A DNA stretch of 64,000 nucleotides from CAIWHR01 sp963813415 (GTDB lineage Bacteria; Pseudomonadota; Gammaproteobacteria; Burkholderiales; Casimicrobiaceae): the NCBI GenBank assembly GCA_963813415.1, contig CAWEYW010000008.1:124001-188000 (forward strand), read 5' to 3'. The notes beneath the pieces were generated by a model, which saw only the letters and a program-made list of their open reading frames with translations, was not told the DNA's origin and did not search any database. Shown here piece by piece: positions 1-8,464 of the stretch; within the stretch, counting starts at the first letter, position 1; every line of letters begins with the position of its first letter. A program made the position numbers and the translations under genes.

Positions 1-51
1 GCCAATCGCGGTGCGCACGCCACTCAGAATGACAACTTGTCGCTCGGTCAT
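1..51 (-). CDS. Acetyl-CoA acetyltransferase (thiolase), N-terminal fragment
   Basis: Only the first 17 codons lie in the window and the gene runs off the left edge. The start ATG is at 51-49, with a good ribosome-binding site (GAGGAG) about six bases upstream. The visible peptide MTERQVVILSGVRTAIG has the standard beginning of thiolases, in which VRTAIG opens the first thiolase domain. Thiolases condense or cleave acyl-CoA with CoA in fatty-acid or PHB metabolism. Which of these this one does cannot be told from so short a piece. Confidence 0.75.
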   Translation of the reverse strand, partial: MTERQVVILSGVRTAIG

Positions 52-225
52 GATCGCTCTCCTCGAAACGGCCATCATACTGCTGCGCCGCGGCCGGGGA
101 CGTTGTGGGCCGTCAAAGTATGTGAGCGCCCGCGGAACTTAAACCGGCCGCTCCCTCACCAACGCCGAGCATGCCCGCCATCAACCGACCGCAGCGCCCC
201 ACCGGGCAGCACGCGGCAGCAAAAC

Positions 226-777
226 ATGAGCCATGCCACCGAGGACCGCTGCACATCGGCGCTTGCCTACTGGCGCTACGCGCATGAATACGTGCGTGCG
301 GCGCAGGGTTTGCGCGCGCGGCATCACCTGACCTGCGCCGAGATGCAGCCGCTCTACCATCTCGCCGCGCAGGCGCTGGAGTTCGGCTTCAAGGGTTTCC
401 TGCGGGCCCGTGGCGTCCCGGCGCGCGAAGTGCTGCACACCCATACGCACGCGCTTGGGACGTCCCTCGCTGCCGCGATCGCGCGCGGCTTGCCGCCGCC
501 TTCTACGGAGCTGCGCGCTGCGGTGCGCCTGCTGGCGCCGCATCTGCGTCCGGAGGCGTTCGTCGCCTTGCGCGAGACCGAGCGCGACGATGTCCCCGAT
601 CTCGAGGCGCTGTTCGACGCGGTGCACTGGCTGCTCGATGCCATCGTGCCCGAGGTGGCCGCCGATTACACCAACCACTACGCGGGCAGCGGATCGCCCA
701 GCACCGCCGCATTTGTCGTACGCCTGCGCGCCGACCTGAGCGCGTCGCGCAGCACGGCCGAGCCGCTGCCGGCCTGA
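226..777 (+). CDS. Hypothetical protein, possible HEPN-fold
   Basis: This encodes 183 residues. I chose the ATG at 226 because the residues before it look like non-coding translation and coding-like composition begins there. The N-terminal half is helical: an ALAYWRYAHEYVRAAQGL helix, then HLAAQALEFGFKGFLRARGV and a His-rich turn (HTHTHALG). This pattern resembles HEPN-type helical bundles, which bind nucleotides or act as RNases. The canonical HEPN RNase motif R-x4-6-H is not clear, and no nucleotidyltransferase partner lies nearby. It could equally be another helical protein of unknown function. It stands alone between the divergent thiolase and the cupin gene. Confidence 0.6.
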   Translation: MSHATEDRCTSALAYWRYAHEYVRAAQGLRARHHLTCAEMQPLYHLAAQALEFGFKGFLRARGVPAREVLHTHTHALGTSLAAAIARGLPPPSTELRAAVRLLAPHLRPEAFVALRETERDDVPDLEALFDAVHWLLDAIVPEVAADYTNHYAGSGSPSTAAFVVRLRADLSASRSTAEPLPA

Positions 778-946
778 CGCCCTGACCCGGCGGCGCGCAG
801 GCAGCCGGACGCACGCTGCGACGCTCAGCGCGCGGTGCGCGCCAGGGAACGGTTGCTTCCATCGTTGCAACCGGGCGGAAGGTCGACTGCCGGCACCGGG
901 TGCGGTGGTAGAGTGCGGCTCACCAGCGCCGACACGCGAGGTCAAC

Positions 947-1426
947 ATGAGCGAAACTGCGCAAGCATCATCGAAATGGCGGCTGCGCGGCGTGCGCGTC
1001 GTGCATGCGGGCGAACTCGACACGAACACGCCGCAAACGCCCGGCATGAATCGCGCCGCTGCCATTACCCAGGCGCGCGCCGGGGCCGAGAAGCTGTGGG
1101 CCGGCACCGTGGTCATTCATCCGAACGCGAAGACCGGCGCGCATCACCACGGCCCGGTCGAGAGCGTGATCTACGTGGTCAGCGGGCGGGCGCGCATGAA
1201 GTGGGGCGACCGCCTCGAGTTCACCGCCGAGGCCGGTCCCGGCGACTTCATCTACGTGCCGCCGTTCGTGCCGCACCAGGAGATCAACGCGCGGGAAGGC
1301 GAGCCCCTGTCGTGCGTGCTCGTGCGCAGCGGCCAGGACCCGGTGGTGGTGAATCTCGACATTCCGGCCGCGGAGCCCAACCCGGAGGAAGTGCGCTGGG
1401 TGGACGACATCCACCGCGCGCCGTAA
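947..1426 (+). CDS. Cupin-domain protein
   Basis: This encodes 159 residues, starting at the ATG at 947 behind a GAGG ribosome-binding site. A longer reading from 905 has no such site. It is a single beta-barrel cupin. The first motif, GAHHHGPVESVIYVVSG, supplies His and Glu metal ligands. The second, PGDFIYVPPFVPHQEIN, supplies the last His. The ligand set is complete, so metal binding is expected. Small cupins like this serve as sugar or aromatic dioxygenases, isomerases or binding proteins, and the sequence does not fix the substrate. It is a single gene, with the solute-binding protein convergent downstream. Confidence 0.8.
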   Translation: MSETAQASSKWRLRGVRVVHAGELDTNTPQTPGMNRAAAITQARAGAEKLWAGTVVIHPNAKTGAHHHGPVESVIYVVSGRARMKWGDRLEFTAEAGPGDFIYVPPFVPHQEINAREGEPLSCVLVRSGQDPVVVNLDIPAAEPNPEEVRWVDDIHRAP

Positions 1427-1465
1427 GCCGCGGCCGGCCTGGCCGTTGCTGCACGGCAGCGATGC

Positions 1466-3274
1466 CTACCGCTGCACGTCGTAATACTTCCACTGGTGCG
1501 GCAGGAACGGATGCTGCTTGTAGCCGGCGAGCCAGGGTTGCGTCAGGGTGTTGGCGTAGGGATAGTCGACGAGGATCCACGGCGCGTAGTTGACGACGAT
1601 CTCCGAGAGCCTGCGATAGACCGCGTTGCGCTCGTGGCCGTCGGGGAGCTTGCGTGCCGCTTCGTACAGCCGGTCGTATTCGGGCAGGCGCAGCCGCGCG
1701 TCGTTGGACGTGCCGATGTTCCGGCTGTACAGCACGCTGTAGAACGTGTCGCCATCGGCGATCGAGGCGATCCAGCCGAGATTCCACATCATGAGCTGCC
1801 CCGCCTCGGACATCTTGTTGAGCTCGGGCCACTTGTTCTTGAGGAACGTGATCCGCACCCCGATCGCGTCCATGCTGCGCTTCCAGAACTCGTCGACCGC
1901 CCGGTCCGTGTTCGCGGTAGTCGAGCCCTTGACGAGCGTCAGCGGCTTGCCCTCGGGCGTCTCGCGGTAACCGTCGCCGTCGCGATCGCGATAGCCGAAC
2001 CGGTCGAGGAGCGCCCGTGCAGCCGCCGGGTCGAAGGCATTGCGCGCGGGCATGGTCGGGTCATGGCCGCTCACGCCCGGCGGCACGGGTTGGTCCGCCG
2101 GCAGCGCCTGCCCGTTCAGCAGCAGCCGTATGTAGGAGTCACGGTCGTACGCCATGCTGATCGCCCGGCGCAGCGCGATCTTCTCTTGCGTGTAGCCGCC
2201 GACGACGGGATCGTCGAGGTTGAAAAAGGTGAATCCCATGGACGGCTCGGCCTGGCGGTGCAGGCGCACGCCGCGCTTGGCGAGCGCGGGCTTCAGCACG
2301 TCGCCGTCGAGCACCGTTTGCGCGAGCGTCGCGGGCACGCTGACGTAATCGAAGCCGCCGCTGTCGAAGGTGAGAAGCCGCGGCTGGCTTTCCTCGATGA
2401 TGCGGATCTCCACGCGACCGACGATCGGCAGGCGCTTGCCGCGGTTCGCCTGCGCGATGGCGTTATCGCCGGGCTCGCTTCCGGCACCGGGTACGGGATA
2501 GGTTTCGCTGCGATAGCCGGGATTCGCCTCCAGCACGATGCGCTGGCCGCGCGTCCATTCCGCCAGCCGGTAGGGCCCGGTGCCGACGGGATGCTCCATG
2601 ACGCGGTTCGATTCGTCCTTGTGCGCCTCGACGACCTCCCGCGCGACCGCCGCCAGCGCGCCGTAGGTCAGCCAGTGCACGAACACGTAGTCCGGCTCCT
2701 TGAAGCGGATGCGCAGCGTGTAGCGGTCGATCGCCTGCAGTCCTTCGATCTTCGCGTCGTAGTCGAAGCGCCCCGTCCTGCGCGCCTCCGCCAGCGGCCG
2801 GTCGAGCCCGAGCAGATGGTCCTCGAACAGGTACAGCCAGTACGAGCGCACCTTCGGGTCGAAGATGCGCTTGATGCTGTATACGTAATCCTCGGCGACG
2901 AGCTCGCGCCGCTGTCCCTTGAAGGCCGGATCGGCGGCGAAGTAGATGCCCGGCCGGATCTGCATCGTGTACGTGCGCCCGCCGTCCGTGATCACGGGCA
3001 GGTCCCGCGCGGTGTTCGGAACGATGCGCACCGGCCGCGCGAAATAGTCGTACGTGTACAGCGGATCGAAGATGGCGCTGCACACGTAGAACGAGTACGC
3101 GTCGCCGATCGCCTGCGGATCGAGGCCGGTCTCGGCCACCGGGAACGCCACGCGCAGGGTCTTCGCCATGTCGGCGCCGCGTACCGTGGTGGCGCTCAGC
3201 AGCGTGCCCGCGGCAACGGCGATCGCCAGCATCGCGAGGATGCCGACCCGGCGCAGCGCGCGGAGGTGCGTCAC
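1466..3274 (-). CDS. ABC transporter substrate-binding protein, family 5 (peptide/nickel type)
   Basis: This encodes 602 residues from a GTG at 3274. The reading frame stays open further upstream, but only this start places a signal peptide at the N-terminus (hydrophobic stretch GILAMLAIAVAAGTLLSA, then a likely cleavage near VRGA). The body is a periplasmic SBP_bac_5 protein, with the family landmark HPVGTGPYRLAEW near residues 222-236 and the closing aromatic region ending WKYYDVQR. Such proteins deliver oligopeptides or related solutes to an ABC importer. No permease or ATPase gene lies in the neighbourhood, so it is an orphan binding protein. It is divergent from the ArsC-like gene, with only 27 bases between the starts. 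Confidence 0.88.
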   Translation of the reverse strand: MTHLRALRRVGILAMLAIAVAAGTLLSATTVRGADMAKTLRVAFPVAETGLDPQAIGDAYSFYVCSAIFDPLYTYDYFARPVRIVPNTARDLPVITDGGRTYTMQIRPGIYFAADPAFKGQRRELVAEDYVYSIKRIFDPKVRSYWLYLFEDHLLGLDRPLAEARRTGRFDYDAKIEGLQAIDRYTLRIRFKEPDYVFVHWLTYGALAAVAREVVEAHKDESNRVMEHPVGTGPYRLAEWTRGQRIVLEANPGYRSETYPVPGAGSEPGDNAIAQANRGKRLPIVGRVEIRIIEESQPRLLTFDSGGFDYVSVPATLAQTVLDGDVLKPALAKRGVRLHRQAEPSMGFTFFNLDDPVVGGYTQEKIALRRAISMAYDRDSYIRLLLNGQALPADQPVPPGVSGHDPTMPARNAFDPAAARALLDRFGYRDRDGDGYRETPEGKPLTLVKGSTTANTDRAVDEFWKRSMDAIGVRITFLKNKWPELNKMSEAGQLMMWNLGWIASIADGDTFYSVLYSRNIGTSNDARLRLPEYDRLYEAARKLPDGHERNAVYRRLSEIVVNYAPWILVDYPYANTLTQPWLAGYKQHPFLPHQWKYYDVQR

Positions 3275-3301
3275 GACGGCTATACTTTTCGAAGAGCGAC
3301 G

Positions 3302-3679
3302 ATGGACATGCCCATGAAAGTGTACGGCATCGCGAATTGCAGCACGGTCAGGAAGGCCCGCACCTGGCTGGACGAGCACGGCATCGATTACGTCTTCGTC
3401 GACTTCCGCAAGACGCCGCCGGAGCGGGCCGCACTGCGGCGGTGGGTGGAACGTCTCGGCTGGGAGAAGGTGCTCAACCGGCGCGGCACCACGTGGCGCG
3501 GGCTCGATGCCGCGGTGCAGGCCCGCGTGACCGACGACAGGAGTGCGATCGACGCGATGCTCGCGCATCCGTCTGCCATCAGGCGCCCGGTGATCGAGCA
3601 GGGCGACGAGCTCCTGATCGGCTTCGAGCCGGCCGATTACGCGAACCTGCGTCGAGCGGGTGCGAAGCCGGGTGCCTGA
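3302..3679 (+). CDS. ArsC/Spx-family thioredoxin-like protein (YffB type)
   Basis: This encodes 125 residues. Three in-frame ATGs (3302, 3308, 3314) could start it, and GAAGAG just upstream favours the first two. The protein opens with VYGIANCSTVRKARTWLDEHG, the thioredoxin-fold signature of the ArsC/Spx family with a single redox Cys, followed by the DFRKTPP segment. True arsenate reductases reduce arsenate with glutathione or glutaredoxin. This sequence is closer to the YffB group, whose role is uncertain, and no ars genes are nearby. It is followed after 11 bases by a small membrane-protein gene and probably shares its transcript. A TATACT box at 3281-3286 may be the -10. Confidence 0.85.
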   Translation: MDMPMKVYGIANCSTVRKARTWLDEHGIDYVFVDFRKTPPERAALRRWVERLGWEKVLNRRGTTWRGLDAAVQARVTDDRSAIDAMLAHPSAIRRPVIEQGDELLIGFEPADYANLRRAGAKPGA

Positions 3680-3690
3680 GGGCGCTGGCG

Positions 3691-3906
3691 ATGAACAGCA
3701 AGCAGATGCGTGAGCTCGTCGGCAGCATTGTCGCGATCACCATCACCGGCAGCGCGGGCGCGATCGCCGCCGGCGCTGCCGTGGCCGCGCTGGGCCTGAC
3801 GGGCATCGTCGCGGCACTGGTCGCGGTGCCAATCGCGATGGCCGTCGCGGTCGCGCTGTTCGCGGCCGGGGTGCACCTCGGCAACATGGCGAGGAAGCGC
3901 TCTTGA
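3691..3906 (+). CDS. Small hydrophobic membrane protein
   Basis: This encodes 71 residues. After a short polar start (MNSKQMRELVG) it is almost entirely Ala/Gly/Val/Ile, forming two hydrophobic segments of roughly residues 12-35 and 38-60, and it ends in the basic tail NMARKRS. It is therefore an inner-membrane protein with two probable spanning helices. I recognise no family. It sits 11 bases after the ArsC-like gene, and its stop overlaps the TTG start of the hydratase gene by two bases (3904-3905), so the three genes look like one operon. Confidence 0.6.
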   Translation: MNSKQMRELVGSIVAITITGSAGAIAAGAAVAALGLTGIVAALVAVPIAMAVAVALFAAGVHLGNMARKRS

Positions 3907-4736
3907 TTCCGGCGGCGCAGCAGGAGGCGCTGGCCCGACGCCTCATCGACGCGTATGACCACGCCACGACGCTGGCGCCGCTGACCATCGATACGCCCGA
4001 GCTCGATGTCGCCGCCGCGTATCGGGTGCTGGCAGCCATCGAGCGCACCCGCATGGCGCAGGGCTGGCGTCCGGTGGGACGCAAGATCGGGTTCACCAAC
4101 ACCACCATCTGGCCCCGCTACGGCGTCTACCAGCCCATGTGGGCGCACATCTGGGCCCACACGGTGCACCACGCGCCGGACGGTGTCGCGACGCTCTCCC
4201 TCGAACGATTGGTGCAGCCACGCATCGAGCCGGAAATCGTGTTCGGACTGGCGGCGGTCCCGGTGCCATACGGTGAAGAGCCGGCGGACCTTCGCGCTGC
4301 GCTCGAAGCCATCGCCTGGATCGCCCCAGGCTTCGAGATCGTGCAAAGCCACTTCCCGGACTGGAAGTTCACTGCGGCCGACTGCACGGCCGCGTTCGGC
4401 CTGCATGGCGCGCTGGTCGTCGGGCCGCGCACGCCGCTCGACGCTGCCCGACGCGAGCGCCTGCTTCCGCGGTTGCCCGGTTTTCGCCTCACCTTATCCA
4501 AGCAAGGGCATGTTGCCGATGAGGGCGTCGGTGCCAACGTGCTCGGCGGCCCGCTACACGCGCTGCTGCATCTGGCTCGCGTGATCGCCCGGCAGCCCGA
4601 GGCGCCGCCGCTCGCGCCGGGTGAGATCATCACCACCGGCACCATCACCGACGCGTGGCCCGTCGCCCCCGGCGAGACCTGGCAGAGCGACTACGGCGAG
4701 CTCGGTATTCCCGGCTTGCGGCTGACGTTCACCTGA
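3903..4736 (+). CDS. 2-keto-4-pentenoate hydratase-like protein (MhpD / FAH superfamily)
   Basis: This encodes 277 residues from a TTG at 3903 that overlaps the stop of the preceding gene. Members of this family hydrate 2-hydroxypenta-2,4-dienoate, or decarboxylate 4-oxalocrotonate, in meta-cleavage of aromatics. Family landmarks are GRKIGFTNTTIWPRYGV near residue 60, the acidic metal-binding segment RIEPEIVFGL near 110, and the C-terminal GEIITTGTITDAWPV. No other meta-cleavage gene is adjacent, so the substrate is open. The last 183 bases overlap, on the opposite strand, the 3' end of the sortase gene. Confidence 0.83.
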   Translation: MIPAAQQEALARRLIDAYDHATTLAPLTIDTPELDVAAAYRVLAAIERTRMAQGWRPVGRKIGFTNTTIWPRYGVYQPMWAHIWAHTVHHAPDGVATLSLERLVQPRIEPEIVFGLAAVPVPYGEEPADLRAALEAIAWIAPGFEIVQSHFPDWKFTAADCTAAFGLHGALVVGPRTPLDAARRERLLPRLPGFRLTLSKQGHVADEGVGANVLGGPLHALLHLARVIARQPEAPPLAPGEIITTGTITDAWPVAPGETWQSDYGELGIPGLRLTFT

Positions 4737-5414
4737 CGCTGGCTCCAGCGCGGCCGTGACGACGTAACGCAGCGGTCCGCCCGGCGCGAGTGCGGCGAAG
4801 GGATAGCACGTGATGAGCGTCAGCCGCGACGGCGCGCGCGGCAGGGCGATGTCGCGGTAATCGACCACTGCCGCGCCCGTCACCCGATAGCGGCGGTGCA
4901 CGCCGGCAGGTGTTTCGAGTTCGAGCACGTCGCCCACCGCGAGCGCGTGGAGGAAGCGGAAATGCGTATCGCGATGTCCGGTGAGCACCACGTTGCCGGG
5001 CTCGCCGGGCGCCGCGGAGCCGTCGTGATGCCCCGGTCCGAAGGCGAGCGTGCGGCCGTTCGCGCCGGCAAGGACCAGGAGGTTCACGTCGTGGCCGGGG
5101 GCGACGAGTCGTGCGACCACATGCGTGTCGGCCCACGGCCATGGCCGCGGCATGGGCACGCCCGCACGAGCACGATCCCAGGCCACGCGCAGCAGGACCT
5201 GTGCCACGACTGCCTTGGTGCGCAGATAAGCGCCGTGGCCCAGGCTCATCGCGCCCGCAATCGCCATAACGAGGGCCATCGCGGCGATCACGCGTGCGCG
5301 GCCGCGGACAGGGGAAGACTCGATCGTTGCGCGGCAGCCCTCCGGGGCCACGTTCATGCCGCGTCGCTGCAGGTGATCGACAGGTCCTCCCCTGTCCGCG
5401 GCAACCGCCATCAT
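4554..5414 (-). CDS. Class GN sortase of the proteobacterial dedicated sortase system
   Basis: This encodes 286 residues. Its start ATG at 5414 overlaps the stop of the substrate gene (ATGA, 5411-5414), which suggests translational coupling. It is a membrane-anchored cysteine transpeptidase with one N-terminal transmembrane helix near residues 40-60. The catalytic set is visible: His147 in LTGHRDTHFRF, Cys203 in TLITCYPF and Arg216 in PLRYVV. The WPWADTHVVARL segment is typical of this class. It should cleave the LPxTA-type signal of the adjacent substrate. The last 60 or so residues after the catalytic domain look like runoff into the antisense of the hydratase gene, so the natural stop may have been lost. 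Confidence 0.9.
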   Translation of the reverse strand: MMAVAADRGGPVDHLQRRGMNVAPEGCRATIESSPVRGRARVIAAMALVMAIAGAMSLGHGAYLRTKAVVAQVLLRVAWDRARAGVPMPRPWPWADTHVVARLVAPGHDVNLLVLAGANGRTLAFGPGHHDGSAAPGEPGNVVLTGHRDTHFRFLHALAVGDVLELETPAGVHRRYRVTGAAVVDYRDIALPRAPSRLTLITCYPFAALAPGGPLRYVVTAALEPASGERQPQAGNTELAVVALPGLAGGDGPRVGDGAGGDDLTRRERRRLGLPGDHASQMQQRV

Positions 5415-7516
5415 GGCGAGCGCGCGAGGTAGCGCGAGCGCCCACGCAGCACGGCCGCCGCGACGAGCGCCAGCACGCCGAGAAGCATCTGCAGCGCCGC
5501 GGGCGTCGCGGTCTGCGGCAGCACGCCGAGGATCTCCTCACCCGCACCGTACGGCCGGTTGACGGGCAGCATGAGACTGGCGGCAGACTCGCCGGCAGGC
5601 AATGTCGGTGTCACGTCCACCGCAACGAGACTCGTATATGCGCTCGCGAGATGGTGGGCGAGCGCGACCTCGAGCACGCTCGCGCGAATGTCGGTCTCGT
5701 TCGCGCCGCCATGCAGGGCATCGGTCAGCGTCTCGATCTTCGCGCGCGCCCATACCGCGTCGAGACCACTCGCCGTCCCCGCGGGCAGGACTGGCAGCGT
5801 GGCCGTCCAGGGAACACCGCCGCGGCGGGCGCGGATCTGCACGTCACCTTCCATGCCGGCGGCGAACGCGGCGCTCACCGTGATCGGCTCGCCGGCATAG
5901 AGATCCGGAATGCGCTGGGGGTAGGTCTCGGCAGCGCCGGGCCAGGTGATGGCGACGTCGGTCAGCACCGGTGCCTCGAGCTTGCGCAACAGCGCCGCCA
6001 TCTTCGCCTGCACTTCGCTCACCTCGCCGATGTAGGTGAACGTGCCGCGGCCGTATTGCGCGGCCTTGGTCATGAACCACGCATTCGGGGCAGAGCCGAT
6101 GCCCACGGTGAAAAGCCGCCGGTCGCCGAGTTTCGCCGTGATGAAGGCGAGCAGCTCGGCCTCGTTGCCCACCGCACCGTCGGTGAGAAACACGACCTGG
6201 CGCACCGGGCCTGGCGTCGATCCTGCCCCCGACGTCGCCGATAGTGCAGCTTCGAGGGCGGGACGCATTTCGGTGCCGCCTTGCGCGCGGAGCGCGCGCA
6301 CGAAGGCATGGGCACGGCCGATGCTCGCAGCATCGACGGGCAAGGGCGCGGCGAAAAGCGTACGCGTCACGGAATCGAATGCGATGACGTTGAAGGAATC
6401 GCCGGACTGCAGCCGGTCGAGCGCGAGATCCAGCGCGTCCTTCGCCTGCCGGATCGAGCTGCCTTCCATCGAGCCGGAGGTGTCGATGATGAACACGACC
6501 TCGCGCGCCTGGCGCGCGGCCGGCGTTTCCGCGGGCGGCGGAATCACCATCAACAGGGCGTACTCTGTTGCCCCCTGACGCTGTGCAAACAGGGCCGCGC
6601 CCGGCGCAGCGCCGACGTCCGGCTTCCATACGAGCTCGAAGTCGCGGTCGGCGGGCACGGGACCGTCGAGGGTGACGGTATAGCGATGGCCGGGCGCCTC
6701 CTCGATGTGCACGTCGTGATAGGTGCTCTGGAGCGTGCCGAGAGCGAACCCGGGATCGAGCATGACGCGCAGCGTCGTGGGATTCACCGGCGTCGAGCGT
6801 GGTGCGACCGGCGGATCCGGCGGCGTGTCGTTGATCGCCGCCGAGGCATCCGCCGAACGATAGGAGGTGGCACTCGCGGGGCTGTAGCGCGGCGTCAGCG
6901 CCATCGGGAAGCGCAGGCGAAAGGCGCCATTGTCGAAATGCGCGCTCTCCTGGTACTCGAGCGACACCACGATGTCCTCATCGGGCCCGATGTTGGCGAC
7001 ACTGGTCGTGAAGAGATTGGGCCGCTGCTGCTCCACCAGGGTCGCCTTGCGTCCCTCCTGTCGCGCCTGCGCATAGGCCTGCTGCGCGGCGCGACGTTCG
7101 CGAATCTGCCCTTCGATCCGGCGGTCCCCGACCTGCATGTCGAGGTGATCCACCGCCGCGCCTTCGGGCAGCGGGAACACATAGATGGCTTCGAGCCATT
7201 CCATGCCCGGGTTGTGGAAGCGTTGCGTGACGCGCGTGCGCGCGACCATGCCGGTCACGGTGATCTCGACGTCGGTGGCCAGCAGTGGCGCCGGCAGGTC
7301 GCCCCCCGGGCTGCGGAAGAGCAGCGTGCCCTGTCTCGGGCCCGTGGGTGACGGCGTCGCGGCGCGCGCCTGGTTGGCCACCACGAATGCCGCGAGCCCG
7401 AGCACGAGACTCACGAATACCCCGACGGCCAGCGCCTCCGCCGCCAGGCGCAGCACGTCGCGCACAATGCCGCCGCCGCGCCCATCGACCGATCCGATCC
7501 GACTGCTTGCCTGCAT
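5411..7516 (-). CDS. Sortase target protein with VIT and VWA domains
   Basis: This encodes 701 residues from the ATG at 7516, which has an AAAGGG ribosome-binding site. A reading from 7600 adds 28 residues that do not look coding. Layout: an N-terminal membrane or signal segment at residues 22-50; a VIT domain of about 65-200 (VTQRFHNPGMEWLEAIYVFPLP); and a von Willebrand A domain starting near 335 with the MIDAS motif DTSGS. The C-terminal sorting signal is LPQTA near residue 664, a hydrophobic helix, and a basic tail (RGRSRYLARSP). This is the known layout of the dedicated substrate in these one-sortase, one-target systems, acting at the cell surface. The sortase gene overlaps its stop. Confidence 0.92.
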   Translation of the reverse strand: MQASSRIGSVDGRGGGIVRDVLRLAAEALAVGVFVSLVLGLAAFVVANQARAATPSPTGPRQGTLLFRSPGGDLPAPLLATDVEITVTGMVARTRVTQRFHNPGMEWLEAIYVFPLPEGAAVDHLDMQVGDRRIEGQIRERRAAQQAYAQARQEGRKATLVEQQRPNLFTTSVANIGPDEDIVVSLEYQESAHFDNGAFRLRFPMALTPRYSPASATSYRSADASAAINDTPPDPPVAPRSTPVNPTTLRVMLDPGFALGTLQSTYHDVHIEEAPGHRYTVTLDGPVPADRDFELVWKPDVGAAPGAALFAQRQGATEYALLMVIPPPAETPAARQAREVVFIIDTSGSMEGSSIRQAKDALDLALDRLQSGDSFNVIAFDSVTRTLFAAPLPVDAASIGRAHAFVRALRAQGGTEMRPALEAALSATSGAGSTPGPVRQVVFLTDGAVGNEAELLAFITAKLGDRRLFTVGIGSAPNAWFMTKAAQYGRGTFTYIGEVSEVQAKMAALLRKLEAPVLTDVAITWPGAAETYPQRIPDLYAGEPITVSAAFAAGMEGDVQIRARRGGVPWTATLPVLPAGTASGLDAVWARAKIETLTDALHGGANETDIRASVLEVALAHHLASAYTSLVAVDVTPTLPAGESAASLMLPVNRPYGAGEEILGVLPQTATPAALQMLLGVLALVAAAVLRGRSRYLARSP

Positions 7517-7559
7517 GACTGCCCTTTCCCGGAGTGCAACAGGCGCCTGGCAGTCGCGA

Positions 7560-7598
7560 TGCATCGCATCGCCGGCCCCTGCGCCACGATGCGATTGC
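7560..7598. promoter_or_regulatory. Inverted repeat in the divergent sortase/regulator intergenic region
   Basis: The arms TGCATCGCATCG (starting at 7560) and CGATGCGATTGCA (starting at 7587) pair with one bulge around a 15-base GC-rich centre. The repeat lies 44 bases upstream of the sortase-target start and about 170 bases before the response-regulator start. It could be an operator for the divergent operons. No sequence preference is known to me for this regulator, so this is inference from position only. Confidence 0.3.
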
Positions 7599-7705
7599 AC
7601 GACGCCGCGCGGGCCGCGGTCGGGCAGGAAAAGGGCAGGGCGGGGAAGAAAAATGGCAAAGCGATGGCAGCAGTCCGTGGATGGGGCGATCGTCGTGACG
7701 CTGCG

Positions 7706-7712
7706 CTATAGT
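7706..7712 (+). promoter_or_regulatory. Possible -10 box for the pdsR-pdsS operon
   Basis: CTATAGT at 7706-7712 matches a sigma-70 -10 element (TATAGT). It lies 54 bases before the response-regulator start. No good -35 hexamer is found 16-18 bases upstream, so an activator may be needed, or the call may be chance. Confidence 0.3.
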
Positions 7713-7765
7713 CGGCGCAGCTTGCGCATCGCTTCGGAAACAATCCCCACGAACGGTTTTGCCGG

Positions 7766-8464
7766 ATGACCCGTCGCATCGCCATCATCGAGGACGAGCC
7801 CGCCATTCGCGCCAACTACGCGGACGCGCTGCGCCGTCACGGCTATGAAGTGGCGGCGTTCGGCAGCCGTGCGGAGGCGATGCGCGCCTTCGTGACGCGT
7901 CTTCCCGACCTCGCCCTGATCGACATCGGCCTGGGCGACGATGTCGACGGCGGCTTCGCGCTCTGCCGCGACCTGCGCGCCCTCTCCTCCACGCTGCCGA
8001 TCCTGTTCCTGACCGCGCGCGACGGCGATTTCGACGTGGTCGCCGGCCTGCGCATGGGCGCGGACGATTACCTCTCGAAGGACGTCAGCCTGCCGCATCT
8101 CACGGCGCGCATCGCCGCGCTGTTCCGGCGCAGCGATCTCCTCGGCGCCACGTCCGCCGTCGAGGAGACGCTCACCCGCGGGCCGCTCCACCTCGACCTG
8201 AAGCGCATGACCGCGCGCTGGCAGGGAAACCCAGTGGAGCTCACGCTGACCGAGTTCTGGATGGTGCACGCACTGGCGCGCTTTCCCGGGCACGTAAAGG
8301 ATCGCGACGCCCTCATGCGCGACGCGCGCATCGTGGTCGACGACAGCACGATCACCTCGCACGTGAAGCGCATCCGGCGCAAGTTCGCTGCCGTCGATCC
8401 CGGATTCGACCGCATCGACACGGTGTACGGCATGGGCTATCGCTGGAAAGGCGATGACGCCTGA
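7766..8464 (+). CDS. pdsR: Response regulator of the dedicated sortase system
   Basis: This encodes 232 residues of the OmpR/PhoB type. The receiver domain (about 1-120) shows the acidic pocket Glu9-Asp10-Glu11, the phospho-acceptor Asp53 in LALIDIGLGDD, the switch Thr in FLTARDG, and the Lys in DDYLSKD. A winged-helix DNA-binding domain follows, of about 135-230 (TLTEFWMVHALAR, then TITSHVKRIRRKF). Its neighbours identify it as the regulator that accompanies dedicated proteobacterial sortases. It is divergent from the sortase operon and overlaps the histidine-kinase gene by 11 bases. It probably controls the sortase-target operon. Confidence 0.9.
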   Translation: MTRRIAIIEDEPAIRANYADALRRHGYEVAAFGSRAEAMRAFVTRLPDLALIDIGLGDDVDGGFALCRDLRALSSTLPILFLTARDGDFDVVAGLRMGADDYLSKDVSLPHLTARIAALFRRSDLLGATSAVEETLTRGPLHLDLKRMTARWQGNPVELTLTEFWMVHALARFPGHVKDRDALMRDARIVVDDSTITSHVKRIRRKFAAVDPGFDRIDTVYGMGYRWKGDDA

